In this document: piece after piece, positions 1 through 8,917 of the stretch
Layout: each line of letters opens with the position of its first letter
How positions within the stretch are numbered: position 1 is the first letter of the stretch
Assembly (NCBI GenBank): GCA_902571865.1
Contig: CACGDO010000001.1
Coordinates: forward strand, 270,315-334,314
DNA: 64,000 bases
Source: an uncultured Alphaproteobacteria bacterium
GTDB lineage: Bacteria; Pseudomonadota; Alphaproteobacteria; HIMB59; GCA-002718135
Direction: 5' to 3'
Notes under the pieces: model-generated
The model's input: the letters and a program-made list of their open reading frames with translations, nothing else
Databases searched by the model: none
What the model was told of the DNA's origin: nothing
Translations under genes and position numbers: made by a program

Positions 1-650
1 GAGATCTGTTCGACAATTTTAGTTTTTTTAAGTCTAAACTTAATTAAATCACTAACCGTTCCTACTTTCAAATTATGTAATTTTGCAAACTTGATAATTT
101 CTGGTAATCTCGCCATAGATCCATCTTCGCTCATAATTTCACAAATAACGCCAGAAGGATTTAAATCTGCAAGTTTTGAAATATCAACTGCTGCCTCAGT
201 ATGACCAGCACGTACTAAAACACCCCCATCCCATGCCATAAGAGGAAAAACGTGCCCAGGATAAACAAGATCATTCTTGTTTCTATTATTATTTACAGCG
301 ACTGATATTGTATGTGCTCTATCAGCTGCAGATATTCCGGTTGTCACTCCTTCTTTTGCTTCAATCGAAACAGTAAAAGCAGTTAAATCATTTTTTATAT
401 TACTTGGGTTCATTAAGGGAAGTTCCAATTCTTCTATTCTATCCTTAGTTAATGCTAAACAAATTAATCCCCTTCCATGCTTTGCCATAAAATTAATAGT
501 TTGAGGGCTAGCATATTGAGCTGGAATGATTAAATCACCTTCATTTTCTCTATTGGGATCATCGACAAGAATATACATTTTGCCATTTTTAGCATCTTCT
601 ATAATCTCTTCAATAGAAGACAAATTTTCTTCAAAGTTATCTTTATTCAT
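1..650 (-). CDS. ribB: 3,4-dihydroxy-2-butanone 4-phosphate synthase (3' end cut by window; possibly RibBA)
   Basis: Makes 3,4-dihydroxy-2-butanone 4-phosphate from ribulose 5-phosphate for riboflavin synthesis. 216 codons are visible, from ATG at 650 to the window edge with no stop. Residues 30-40 read DDPNRENEGDL, the acidic metal/substrate loop; MAKHGRGLICLAL follows at 55-67 and RAGHTEAAVDI at 147-157. The reading frame continues past the usual end of the domain (about 200 residues) into FRLKKTKIVEQI, which resembles the linker to a GTP cyclohydrolase II domain, so a bifunctional RibBA protein is likely but not provable here. The start overlaps the ribE stop by 8 bases, so the genes are probably co-translated. 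Confidence 0.95.
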   Translation of the reverse strand, partial: MNKDNFEENLSSIEEIIEDAKNGKMYILVDDPNRENEGDLIIPAQYASPQTINFMAKHGRGLICLALTKDRIEELELPLMNPSNIKNDLTAFTVSIEAKEGVTTGISAADRAHTISVAVNNNRNKNDLVYPGHVFPLMAWDGGVLVRAGHTEAAVDISKLADLNPSGVICEIMSEDGSMARLPEIIKFAKLHNLKVGTVSDLIKFRLKKTKIVEQI

Positions 651-1233
651 TGTTAAAAATGAAACGAGCAAGATAATCAAATTCAATGTTTACTTGATCA
701 CTTTTATTCAAAAATTTTAAGTTAGTATGATGAAATGTATGGTCTATGATTGAAATCATAAAGGAATTATTTTCTACTTTTGCTACTGTTAAAGAGATAC
801 CATTTATTGAAATAGATCCTTTTTCTACTATAAATTTATTGTTTTTATTAAATTTTTTTTCAAAATGATATTCCCAACTATTTTCAAGTTCTAAAATTTC
901 ACTAACAGTGGTTGTAGTATCAACATGACCATATACAAAGTGGCCACTGACTTCATCACCTATCTGTAGGGATTTTTCTAAGTTAATTTTTTCATTTTTT
1001 AAAATGGAGTTAGAAAGATTTGTTCTTTTTAAAGTTTCCTCTCCTATATTCACTTCAAAGCTAAATAATTTTTTATCTGTTTGAGTAATATTTTTTGCTG
1101 TAAGACAGACTCCATTACAGGAAATTGAAGAACCTTCCTTACAATTACTTAAATCAAGATTTGTAGATATTTGGTAAAGCCCCTCATCTTTGGTTTTTAT
1201 TTTTCCTAAATCTTGAATAATACCTGTAAACAT
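643..1233 (-). CDS. ribE: Riboflavin synthase, alpha subunit
   Basis: Catalyses dismutation of two 6,7-dimethyl-8-ribityllumazine molecules to riboflavin. The 196-residue product has the two tandem lumazine-binding barrels of the family: it opens with MFTGIIQDLGKI, has the first-domain SCNGVCLT motif near residue 40, and the second repeat includes GHFVYGHVDTT and SINGISLTV. Length is normal for the family. The ATG at 1233 overlaps the last base of the ribD stop, so translation is probably coupled. It sits in the order ribD-ribE-ribB. Confidence 0.95.
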   Translation of the reverse strand: MFTGIIQDLGKIKTKDEGLYQISTNLDLSNCKEGSSISCNGVCLTAKNITQTDKKLFSFEVNIGEETLKRTNLSNSILKNEKINLEKSLQIGDEVSGHFVYGHVDTTTTVSEILELENSWEYHFEKKFNKNNKFIVEKGSISINGISLTVAKVENNSFMISIIDHTFHHTNLKFLNKSDQVNIEFDYLARFIFNNE

Positions 1234-2315
1234 TAATTCACCTGATAGTTTGTATATATGTCGTCTTTGAATTTTTTTCTTTCATTTAAAGATAAATTTA
1301 GTTGACTAAGTTTTTTTCCAACAATTGCTGGTTTGCCAAGTTTTCCTATAATAATTTTGGATTTAAATAAATGAATTTCGTCAACTAAATTATTATTTAA
1401 TAATTCCGCAAAAAAAATACCCCCTGCTTCAACTAATAAATCAGATATTTTTAATGAGTATATTTTGTTAAAAATATTTTTTAAATTTAGTTTTTTGTTT
1501 TTATTTAATTTACAAAGAACAATTTCACATCCTAATTTAATTAAATTTTCAGATTTTTTATTTTTTTTAGAAGTAAAGATAATAATTCTTTTTTTAGATA
1601 TATCTTTTAATATTTTTGATTTCATTGGTATTTTTAGATTATTATCAATTATTATAATTGGAATATGTTGCTCTAAAGTTTTTTTTAATCTTATAGTTAA
1701 TCTTGGATCATCTTTTATTACAGTTTTTGAAGTAGTTAAAATAGCTTGACTCTTTGATCTCAACTTATGCGCATATTCTCTACTCAATTTATTAGATATC
1801 CATTTACTTTTATAATCATGCCATGCAATTTTTTCATCTGTAGAAGTTGCAATTTTGACTTTTGTAAATGGTTTTTTCTTTAAAACACTTTTAAAAAAAA
1901 ATTTATTTAAATTATATGTTCTATTATTTTCTAAACCTACATTTACAATTACATTATTTTTTTTTAACTTTTTAATACTTTTATAATTAGTTCTAATATC
2001 TGGATCAGCCGCAGATATAAATATTTCTTTAATTCCTGATCTTAATATTTGATCTGTGCATGATCCATCTTTTGAACTATGAAAACATGGTTCTAAAGTA
2101 ACATACATTGAAGCTCCTTTAGCTTTATGACCAGCTTTAGCTAGAGCTATTTCTTCGGCATGAGGCCTTCCAGATTTATTCGTTACAGCTTTAGAAATTA
2201 TTTTTGAATTTTTTGCAATTACACAGCCCACAGTGGGGTTGGGGAAAGTTTTTCCAAATTTTTTTTTAGCAATATCATGCGCTAAATTAATCATCTTTAC
2301 ATTTTGTTGAGACAC
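1233..2315 (-). CDS. ribD: Bifunctional riboflavin deaminase/reductase
   Basis: Carries out the second and third steps of riboflavin synthesis: deamination of the pyrimidine ring, then reduction of the ribosyl side chain. The N-terminal cytidine-deaminase-like domain (about 1-145) shows TFPNPTVGCVIA at 23-34, HAEE at 52-55 (zinc His52 and Glu54) and zinc cysteines 77 and 86 in PCFHSSKDGSC. The usual HGRTPPC segment is modified to HSSKDGSC. The C-terminal reductase domain has a normal length but is divergent. The start is GTG at 2315; an internal ATG at 2294 is an alternative that would still keep the first conserved motif. Confidence 0.93.
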   Translation of the reverse strand: MSQQNVKMINLAHDIAKKKFGKTFPNPTVGCVIAKNSKIISKAVTNKSGRPHAEEIALAKAGHKAKGASMYVTLEPCFHSSKDGSCTDQILRSGIKEIFISAADPDIRTNYKSIKKLKKNNVIVNVGLENNRTYNLNKFFFKSVLKKKPFTKVKIATSTDEKIAWHDYKSKWISNKLSREYAHKLRSKSQAILTTSKTVIKDDPRLTIRLKKTLEQHIPIIIIDNNLKIPMKSKILKDISKKRIIIFTSKKNKKSENLIKLGCEIVLCKLNKNKKLNLKNIFNKIYSLKISDLLVEAGGIFFAELLNNNLVDEIHLFKSKIIIGKLGKPAIVGKKLSQLNLSLNERKKFKDDIYTNYQVN

Positions 2316-2321
2316 TTAAAA

Positions 2322-2774
2322 TTATTTATCTTCTAAATTACCTAAGAAATCTTCAAAATCTTTTGCTTCTCTAAAATTTTTGTAAACAGATGCGAATCTG
2401 ACGTATGCTACCTGATCTAAATGCATTAAAGCTTCCATAATGTACTGACCGATAATATTAGATTTTATATCAGTTTCACCTGAATTTTCTAATTTTCTTA
2501 CAATAGCATTAACAATTTTTTCAATTTTTTCATTATCAACATTTCTTTTTCTTAAAGCTAAAGAAAGAGATCTATACATTTTATCTCTATCAAAATTTTC
2601 TTTTTGACCGTTACTTTTCATTACGACCAAATCCCTTAACTGAATTCTCTCAAAAGTTGTAAATCTAGAGCCGCAAGCATCACAAACTCTTCTTCTTCTT
2701 ATAGCTGTATTATCTTCTGTAGGTCTTGAGTCTTTTACTTGTGTATCTTCATTACTACAGAAGGGGCATCTCAT
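2322..2774 (-). CDS. nrdR: Transcriptional repressor NrdR
   Basis: Nucleotide-sensing repressor of ribonucleotide reductase genes. The 150-residue product has an N-terminal zinc ribbon with Cys3, Cys6, Cys31 and Cys34, followed by the arginine-rich [10 protein letters not shown] stretch that contacts DNA and an ATP-cone domain from about residue 49 ([20 protein letters not shown]). Length and architecture match the family. It lies directly after glyA (the start at 2774 abuts the glyA stop at 2775) and before ribD, the usual alphaproteobacterial order. Its target nrd genes are not in this window. Confidence 0.96.
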   Translation of the reverse strand: MRCPFCSNEDTQVKDSRPTEDNTAIRRRRVCDACGSRFTTFERIQLRDLVVMKSNGQKENFDRDKMYRSLSLALRKRNVDNEKIEKIVNAIVRKLENSGETDIKSNIIGQYIMEALMHLDQVAYVRFASVYKNFREAKDFEDFLGNLEDK

Positions 2775-4064
2775 TTAAAATGCCTCACTATAAATTGGAT
2801 ATTTTTTGCAAAGCTCAATTACATCTTTTCTTGTTTTATTAAAAACTACATTTCTCTCATTTTCTTCAAGTAAAAGACTATCCAAGATATCAGCAATCAT
2901 ATTTCCAACTTGTTCAAAATCTTTCTGATTAAAACCTCTGGTCGTAGCGGCTGCAGTTCCAAATCTAAGTCCGCTAGTTATTTTTGGTGGATTAGGATCA
3001 TATGGAATTGCATTTTTGTTACATGCCAATCCAACTTCTTCTAAAATTTTTTCAGCTTTATCACCAGTTAAACCTTTTGGCGTCAAATCTAACCAAACTA
3101 TATGTGAATCTGTGCCTCCTGTAACAATTCTAAATCCTCTATCAACTAAAGTTTTTGCCATAACTTTAGCACTAGCAATAACATTTTTAATATATTCTTC
3201 GAATTCAGGTTTAAGTGCTTCACCAAAGCAAACAGCTCTAGCTGCAATTACATGCATTAGTGGACCACCTTGTAATCCAGGAAAAACAGCAGAATTAATT
3301 TTTTTATATAAATCTTCATGATTAGTTAAAATCATTGCACTTCTTGCACCTCTTAAAGTTTTATGCGTTGTTGAAGTTACTACATGTGCATGCTCAATAG
3401 GATTTGGATATTGTTTACCAGCAACCAGACCAGAGTAGTGAGCCATATCAACTAAAAAATATGCTCCTACTTTATCAGCTATTTCTCTAAACTTTTTCCA
3501 ATCTATTGTTCTTGGATAAGCGGAGGCTCCCGCAATTATCATTTTTGGTTTATGCTCTAATGCTAATGCTTCAACTTCATCATAATCGATTAAATCTTTA
3601 TCATTGCCATCTTTTTTTACACCATATTGAACAGCATTAAACCATTTACCAGATAGATTAGGTTTTGCTCCATGAGTTAGGTGACCACCTGATGCAAGAG
3701 ACATACCTAAAATAGTATCATGTGGTTGAAGTAAAGCTAGAAAAACTGCTTGGTTTGCCTGTGCTCCACTATGCGGTTGTAGATTTGCAAATTTACAATT
3801 AAAAAGTTTTTTAACTCTTTCTAAAGCAATCTCTTCTGCTTGATCTACGAATTCACATCCTCCATAATATCGTTTTCCAGGATACCCTTCTGCATATTTA
3901 TTTGTCATGACAGAGCCTTGAGCATTTAAAATTGATCTTGAGGCAATATTTTCAGATGCTATCAATTCTATTTGGTTTTGTTGTCTTTCTAATTCACGGC
4001 TTAGTGTTCCATAAACCTCTGGGTCTGCTTCTTTAATTCCTTTAGTAAACAAATCTGAAATCAT
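2775..4064 (-). CDS. glyA: Serine hydroxymethyltransferase
   Basis: PLP enzyme that interconverts serine and glycine while loading one-carbon units onto tetrahydrofolate. The 429-residue sequence has the family landmarks: ELIASENI at 33-40, [13 protein letters not shown] at 57-69, QPHSGAQAN at 96-104, and the PLP-binding lysine K235 in [12 protein letters not shown]. Length is normal. The start ATG at 4064 overlaps the rpiB stop by four bases, so the two are translationally coupled, and nrdR follows immediately. Confidence 0.97.
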   Translation of the reverse strand: MISDLFTKGIKEADPEVYGTLSRELERQQNQIELIASENIASRSILNAQGSVMTNKYAEGYPGKRYYGGCEFVDQAEEIALERVKKLFNCKFANLQPHSGAQANQAVFLALLQPHDTILGMSLASGGHLTHGAKPNLSGKWFNAVQYGVKKDGNDKDLIDYDEVEALALEHKPKMIIAGASAYPRTIDWKKFREIADKVGAYFLVDMAHYSGLVAGKQYPNPIEHAHVVTSTTHKTLRGARSAMILTNHEDLYKKINSAVFPGLQGGPLMHVIAARAVCFGEALKPEFEEYIKNVIASAKVMAKTLVDRGFRIVTGGTDSHIVWLDLTPKGLTGDKAEKILEEVGLACNKNAIPYDPNPPKITSGLRFGTAAATTRGFNQKDFEQVGNMIADILDSLLLEENERNVVFNKTRKDVIELCKKYPIYSEAF

Positions 4065-4480
4065 AATTTTTTAATCCTTCTTTTATGTCGTCCTGACTCA
4101 AACTTTGTAGAAAGAAAAGCCTGAACAGTTTTTTTTGCCTCGCTAGTATTTATAAATCTACCTGGTAAAACAAGTACATTAGCATCATTGTGCTTTCTTA
4201 TCAATCTTGCTATTTTTGAATTATTAGCAAGACCAGCCCTAATTCCTTTTTTTCTATTAGCTGCAATACTCATACCAACACCAGTTCCGCAGATTAGAAT
4301 ACCAAAGTTTTTCTTATTCTTAAGAACCTCTTTAGTTAATTTGTGTGCAAAATCAGGATAATCAACACTCTCATCTGTTTTTGTTCCTAAATCATTAATT
4401 TTTGGAAAATTCTTTAACAATTTAGTTTTGAGGTCAAATCCAGCGTGGTCTGAGGCAATGTATATATTCTTATTTTGCAT
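4061..4480 (-). CDS. rpiB: Ribose 5-phosphate isomerase B
   Basis: Interconverts ribose 5-phosphate and ribulose 5-phosphate; ribulose 5-phosphate is also the RibB substrate, which fits this operon. The 139-residue product has the RpiB/LacAB signatures DHAGFDLK at 11-18, [14 protein letters not shown] from 63 with the catalytic Cys64, and [11 protein letters not shown]. It is the first gene of the minus-strand unit rpiB-glyA-nrdR-ribD-ribE-ribB. Its promoter must lie in the 51-base gap shared with the divergent gcdH gene (4481-4531). Confidence 0.94.
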   Translation of the reverse strand: MQNKNIYIASDHAGFDLKTKLLKNFPKINDLGTKTDESVDYPDFAHKLTKEVLKNKKNFGILICGTGVGMSIAANRKKGIRAGLANNSKIARLIRKHNDANVLVLPGRFINTSEAKKTVQAFLSTKFESGRHKRRIKKL

Positions 4481-4531
4481 AATAATTTTTGTGGTTATTT
4501 ACATTAAAATAATGATATTGGCTAATATTGT

Positions 4532-5707
4532 ATGAAAGAAAATAATTGGTTTGATCCATTTTATATTCAAAGTCATTTAAGTGAAGAAGAAAGTAATATT
4601 CAGAAAAATGTTAGAGATTTTTGTAATAATGAACTTAAACCTACAGTAGTTGAAAGAAATAGAAAAAATGAATTTGATCAAAGCCTCTATCCAAAGTTTG
4701 GGTCACTTGGAGTTTTAGGTCAAACAGTTAAAACACACGGTGGTTCTGGTACATCAAATTTATCGTATGGACTTGTAGCATATGAGTTTGAAAAAATAGA
4801 TAGCAGCTACAGATCTTCGATATCTGTTCAATCTTCCCTAGTGATACATCCAATTAACGAATTTGGATCTCAGGAGCAAAAAGATAAATACCTTCCACAA
4901 TTAATTAAAGGAGAAAAAATTGGTTGCTTTGGTTTAACAGAAAGTGAAGCTGGTTCTGATCCTGCTTCAATGAAAACTTCATTTAAACAAACTAAAGATG
5001 GATATATTTTAAATGGATCTAAAAACTGGATTACGAATGCACCAATTGCTGATATATTTATTATTTGGGCAATTGAAGAAAATAAAGATCACAAAAGTAT
5101 CAAAGGTTTTATAATTGAAAAAAATACTGAAGGATTAAATACTTCAACAATAGAAAATAAAACGAGCTTAAAAATCAGTCCAACTGGGCAAATAATTTTA
5201 AATAATGTTTTTGTTCCAAGTAATTTGTGTTTAGAAAATACTGAAGGATGGAAATCAGTTTTTAGATGTCTCAATAAAGCAAGATTTGGAATTAGCTGGG
5301 GTGTTTTAGGTTCTGCATCTGAATGTTGGTTAATTGCAAAAGACTATGTAGAAAATAGAATTATGTTTAAAAAACCTTTAGCATCAAATCAATTAATTCA
5401 AAAAAAATTATCAGAGATGCAAATAGAGATAAATCTGGGATTAGCATCATGTCTTTTAAGTTCTAAAGCTTTAGATGAGGGTAAAGATATTATTAATGCA
5501 ATTAGTATTTTAAAAAAAAATAACTGTAAAAAATCTTTAGATATAATTAGAAATGCACGTGATATGCTTGGGGCAAATGGGTTATTAGAAGAATATCATA
5601 TCATGAGACATTTGGTTAACTTAGAAACTGTTAAAACTTACGAAGGCGCAGAGGATATTCATTCATTAATTTTAGGAAAAAATCAGACTGGAATATCCAG
5701 TTTTTAA
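4532..5707 (+). CDS. gcdH: Glutaryl-CoA dehydrogenase-like acyl-CoA dehydrogenase
   Basis: FAD enzyme that oxidatively decarboxylates glutaryl-CoA to crotonyl-CoA in lysine/tryptophan catabolism. The 391-residue sequence fits the GCDH subfamily: SYRSSISVQSSLVIHPI near residue 92, the flavin/substrate loop CFGLTESEAGSDPASM, and the catalytic glutamate at about residue 371 in TYEGAEDIHSLILG close to the C-terminus. The call rests on these subfamily motifs; another short-chain acyl-CoA substrate cannot be excluded. It stands alone, divergent from rpiB, and a small hairpin terminator is built into its last codons. No other glutarate pathway genes are nearby. Confidence 0.88.
   Translation: MKENNWFDPFYIQSHLSEEESNIQKNVRDFCNNELKPTVVERNRKNEFDQSLYPKFGSLGVLGQTVKTHGGSGTSNLSYGLVAYEFEKIDSSYRSSISVQSSLVIHPINEFGSQEQKDKYLPQLIKGEKIGCFGLTESEAGSDPASMKTSFKQTKDGYILNGSKNWITNAPIADIFIIWAIEENKDHKSIKGFIIEKNTEGLNTSTIENKTSLKISPTGQIILNNVFVPSNLCLENTEGWKSVFRCLNKARFGISWGVLGSASECWLIAKDYVENRIMFKKPLASNQLIQKKLSEMQIEINLGLASCLLSSKALDEGKDIINAISILKKNNCKKSLDIIRNARDMLGANGLLEEYHIMRHLVNLETVKTYEGAEDIHSLILGKNQTGISSF
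5687..5705 (+). terminator. Hairpin terminator embedded in the gcdH stop region
   Basis: ACTGGA (5687-5692), loop ATA, TCCAGT (5696-5701), followed by TTTT. The six-pair stem covers the last gcdH codons and the T run contributes to the stop codon. The shape suits a short intrinsic terminator. It is unproven, but a perfect GC-containing stem followed by T is unlikely by chance in this AT-rich DNA. Confidence 0.55.
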
Positions 5708-5771
5708 AAGTAATTTCTAGTTTTAGAGGTTTGATTTAGTAAATTTTGTTAATATTTAATATCAATAGAAA

Positions 5772-5798
5772 TTGATACAAATACGATTTTTGTATAAA
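5772..5798 (+). promoter_or_regulatory. Candidate sigma70 promoter with overlapping palindromic operator for the TRAP binding-protein gene
   Basis: TTGATA (5772-5777) and TATAAA (5793-5798) resemble -35 and -10 boxes with a 15-base spacer (17 if the -10 is read as TAAATC). Lying over them is an inverted repeat ATACAAA (5775-5781) / TTTGTAT (5789-5795) with a 7-base centre. Such a layout would let a dimeric repressor, for instance of the GntR class, block the promoter. No regulator gene is adjacent, so the assignment is inference. Confidence 0.4.
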
Positions 5799-5834
5799 TC
5801 TCAGACATTAATTCATATTATCTCGGGAGGACAT

Positions 5835-6947
5835 ATGAAAAAAAATTTAAAAAGACGTGAGTTTCTAAAGAAAGCTGGTGTAGCAGGTGCTGCTGCAGTT
5901 GGTGCTTCTACTTTAGCAGCTCCAGCAATAGCTGGCGGTCATCAAGAGTGGATCATTTGTAGTGCTTTTGGTAAAGCTGGTCCATTAGGACAGGCTATCC
6001 AAGGTTTTGGAGATAACATAAATAGATATTCTGAAAAGCTTAAAGTGAAAGTTTATCATGCTGGTGAACTTGTTCCAGGACTTGAAGCATTAGATGCAGT
6101 AAGATCTGGTGCAGCTCAAGCAGCTTATGGAGCTCCTTATTATTGGCCAAACCTATCAGATGCAATTGAGTTCGTAGCAACATGCCCATTTGGAATGAAT
6201 GCAATGGAGCAAAATGCATGGTGTTACTACGGTGGTGGTATTGAAGCTGCTGACAAAATTTATAATGCACTTGGTGTTAAATTTTTACCTATGGGTAACA
6301 CAGGAAACCAAATGGGTGGTTGGTTTAATAAAGAAATCAATACTCCTGATGACTATAAAGGTCTAAAAATGAGAATGCCTGGCTTAGGTGGTAGAACTAT
6401 TGAAAAACTTGGAGCTACACCTGTATTGCTTGCAGGACCTGATGTTTTACCAGCTTTAACTTCTGGTGCAGTTGATGCAGCAGAATGGATATGCCCAGCA
6501 GCAGATTTAGGTGCTGGATTATATCAAGCTGCAAAGTATTATTATGGACCAGGATGGCATGAACCATCTACTCTTCTAGATTTATCTATGGATCTTAAAG
6601 CATGGGAAGCACTTGATAGTGACACTCAAGGCTTAATCGATGATTTAGCTAAATCTTTCAACATGACTGTATTTAGTCGTTTCCAAGCTATTAATGGACC
6701 AGCATTACAAAAACTTGTTAATGAACATAACGTAGAAATTAAAACTTTCCCAGATGAGGTTTTAATAGCTCTTGGTAATGCAGCAGGTGAAGTTGTTTTT
6801 GAGAGGGGTTCTATTAACTCTGAAACAAAAGCTATAACAAATCACTTATTATCTTTCAGAAAAGTCATTAAAGAATGGTTTACTAAAGGTGAGCAAAACT
6901 TCTCACGTATAAGAGATTTACCATTTAAATTTCCTGATTCAGTATAA
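5835..6947 (+). CDS. TRAP transporter periplasmic substrate-binding protein, TakP-like
   Basis: Periplasmic receptor of a tripartite (TRAP) transporter. The start is ATG 5835, because GGGAGG lies at 5825-5830 and the protein then begins with a Tat-type signal: KRREFLKK at residues 6-13, a hydrophobic run, and a likely cleavage site after AIA at 31-33. A longer frame from 5772 has no such signal. The mature part has the DctP fold, including KVYHAGELVPGLEALDAVR and the substrate-clamp region GLKMRMPGLGGR. The overall pattern, including GWHEPSTLLDL, resembles the alpha-keto-acid binder TakP, so 2-oxo acids are the suggested ligands. Its membrane partners are convergent at 7000-8866. Confidence 0.9.
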   Translation: MKKNLKRREFLKKAGVAGAAAVGASTLAAPAIAGGHQEWIICSAFGKAGPLGQAIQGFGDNINRYSEKLKVKVYHAGELVPGLEALDAVRSGAAQAAYGAPYYWPNLSDAIEFVATCPFGMNAMEQNAWCYYGGGIEAADKIYNALGVKFLPMGNTGNQMGGWFNKEINTPDDYKGLKMRMPGLGGRTIEKLGATPVLLAGPDVLPALTSGAVDAAEWICPAADLGAGLYQAAKYYYGPGWHEPSTLLDLSMDLKAWEALDSDTQGLIDDLAKSFNMTVFSRFQAINGPALQKLVNEHNVEIKTFPDEVLIALGNAAGEVVFERGSINSETKAITNHLLSFRKVIKEWFTKGEQNFSRIRDLPFKFPDSV

Positions 6948-6969
6948 TATTTAAAATTTTTTAATTTTT

Positions 6970-7000
6970 AAGAGGTCTCTTTTGAGACCTCTTTTTTTTT
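6970..7000 (+). terminator. Strong rho-independent terminator after the TRAP binding-protein gene
   Basis: AGAGGTCTC (6971-6979), loop TTTT, GAGACCTCT (6984-6992), then a run of T to 7001. A perfect nine-pair GC-containing stem with a T tract is a textbook intrinsic terminator for plus-strand transcription. The convergent dctM gene stops at 7000, so the same hairpin may also end its transcript, although the minus-strand side has a weaker T tract. Confidence 0.9.
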
Positions 7001-8373
7001 TAGTTTATTAACCTAGGAAGCCAAGTTGCTATTTGTGGAAACGCGAATACTAAGATTATTGCAAGTATTTGTATAAAAATAAAAGGAATTACACCGGCAT
7101 ATATATTAGATGTTTTAACATTTTCTGGAGCAACACCTCTTAAAAAAAATAATGAAAATCCAAATGGAGGCGTTAGAAAACTTGTTTGTAAATTAAGAGA
7201 AATTAAAATTCCTAACCACAAAGGATCAGCTCCGTTCGCAATTAATCCTGGACCTACTAATGGGATAATAACAAATATAATTTCAATATAATCAAGGAAA
7301 AAACCCAATATAAAAATAGTTAACATTACTATAATTAAAGCACCATACTCTCCACCTGGTATATTAGTTAAAAAATTACTAATCATTTCATCTCCCTGAA
7401 ATCCTCTGAATACTAAAGAAAACATTGATGCTCCAATTAAAATGATAAAAACAAATGAACTCATTTTTACTGTGGTAATTGCAGCTTCTGAAATATTTTT
7501 AAGATTTAGATCCCTTCTTAATAAAGCTAAAATAGCAGCACCTGCAGCACCGACAGAAGCAGATTCAGTTGGAGTAGCTACACCAAGAAAAATTGATCCA
7601 AGAACTGCTAAAATTAAAAATATAGGTGGGATTACTTCAAACAGAGCATTTTTCCATATTTCAGCTTTAGGCTTATTAGAAATTTTTAGAGGTAATTTAT
7701 CTGGATGTAATCTAGCAGTAAAAAGAATGTAGATAATGAAAAATCCTACTAACATTAAACCAGGTAAAAGAGCTCCAGCAAATAAATCTATTGCAGTTAC
7801 TGGTAGTGGTGCCAAGTCTCCTGTTAAAAGACCAGCCTCTTCATTTGCTCCCTGCAACATTTCAGCTAGCAGTATTAAAACAATTGAAGGAGGTATTATT
7901 TGCCCTAAGGTTCCTGAAGCACAAATTGTTCCCGTAGCAATTTTTTCATCATAACCTGCTTTGAGCATACTTGGCAATGCAAGCATACCCATAGTTACTA
8001 CTGTTGCTCCAACTATTCCTGTAGAGGCAGCAAGCAACATCCCAACTAAGATAACACCTATTCCTAATCCACCTCTTACTGAACCAAATAAATCTCCTAT
8101 AGACTCTAAAAGTTTAGCTGCAATTTTTGTTTTTTCCAGCATAACTCCCATAAAAATAAATAGAGGTACAGCGACAAGAGCTTCATTAATCATCACACCA
8201 TAAATTCTTTGAGGGAAGAAAAGAAGCATTTTAAAATTAAACACTCCTAGTAGATCACCTACAAAAGCAAAAATTAAAGATGATCCTGCTAAAGTAAAAG
8301 CAACAGGAAAACCAAATAACAAAAACAACAAAGTTGTTAAAAACATTATTACTGCTAATACTTCAGGAGTCAT
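7000..8373 (-). CDS. dctM: TRAP transporter large permease subunit (DctM family)
   Basis: Large membrane subunit that couples substrate import to the sodium gradient in TRAP systems. The 457 residues are almost entirely hydrophobic helices, about a dozen or more. Typical DctM features are FGFPVAFTLAGSS near the start, PLFIFMGVMLEKT, GTLGQIIPPSIVLILLAE and FLTPPFGFSLFFLRGVAP near the end. Its length is normal. It overlaps dctQ by 11 bases. The matching binding protein is encoded on the opposite strand and convergent, an atypical layout for a TRAP locus. Confidence 0.94.
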   Translation of the reverse strand: MTPEVLAVIMFLTTLLFLLFGFPVAFTLAGSSLIFAFVGDLLGVFNFKMLLFFPQRIYGVMINEALVAVPLFIFMGVMLEKTKIAAKLLESIGDLFGSVRGGLGIGVILVGMLLAASTGIVGATVVTMGMLALPSMLKAGYDEKIATGTICASGTLGQIIPPSIVLILLAEMLQGANEEAGLLTGDLAPLPVTAIDLFAGALLPGLMLVGFFIIYILFTARLHPDKLPLKISNKPKAEIWKNALFEVIPPIFLILAVLGSIFLGVATPTESASVGAAGAAILALLRRDLNLKNISEAAITTVKMSSFVFIILIGASMFSLVFRGFQGDEMISNFLTNIPGGEYGALIIVMLTIFILGFFLDYIEIIFVIIPLVGPGLIANGADPLWLGILISLNLQTSFLTPPFGFSLFFLRGVAPENVKTSNIYAGVIPFIFIQILAIILVFAFPQIATWLPRLIN

Positions 8374-8866
8374 TTGAATTTAAACTAATAAAATTATTAA
8401 TAATTTTTGAAATTACCTGTATGAAAAGAAGAAAGGCAAAAATAAGAATTGCTAGTTTTAATAAAAATATCATTGTCAAACCACCTGCTTCTCTAGACAC
8501 TTCATTCATTTGCCAAGATTTGTAAACAAAAGGAAAGCTATAAGACCAAATTATATACAAAAAAGGTAATAGTAAAACTATGTTGCCTACTAAATCAACT
8601 ATTACACGATACAATTTTGATGAGTTTCTATAAATTATATCAATACGTACATGATCGTCATTTAAATATGTGAAACCAGCACCAACCATAAAAATATATG
8701 CATGCATCCATACATATGTTTCTTGCATCCATATAAAACTGATTCCAAATAAGTACCTTAATACTACTACTAAAAAAACGTTTATTGTCATGAGAACTAC
8801 TAGAAATGCACAAAAGTAACCAGCATATTTATTAATTGTACTTAAAATAAGAGAGATATTTTTCAT
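8363..8866 (-). CDS. dctQ: TRAP transporter small permease subunit (DctQ family)
   Basis: Small membrane subunit that partners DctM. The 167-residue protein has four predicted helices, the number expected for DctQ, and the family-like segment LRYLFGISFIWMQETYVWMHAYIFMVGAGFTY followed by HVRIDI (about residues 37-75). The ATG at 8866 leaves 51 bases to the parC stop at 8918, enough for a promoter of a dctQM transcript, although read-through from parC is possible. Confidence 0.92.
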   Translation of the reverse strand: MKNISLILSTINKYAGYFCAFLVVLMTINVFLVVVLRYLFGISFIWMQETYVWMHAYIFMVGAGFTYLNDDHVRIDIIYRNSSKLYRVIVDLVGNIVLLLPFLYIIWSYSFPFVYKSWQMNEVSREAGGLTMIFLLKLAILIFAFLLFIQVISKIINNFISLNSNDS

Positions 8867-8917
8867 ATTTACTATTGAAATGTATCAGTAAACTTAAATA
8901 TATTTAAATAAACAAAA

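Noticed and set aside
5772..5834. N-terminal extension of the TRAP binding protein
   Set aside because: A GGGAGG ribosome site and a Tat signal begin at 5835; the upstream part overlaps the promoter.
7442..8203. Three consecutive plus-strand reading frames opposite dctM
   Set aside because: They are low-complexity mirror frames of hydrophobic helices; dctM on the other strand is a full, recognisable gene.
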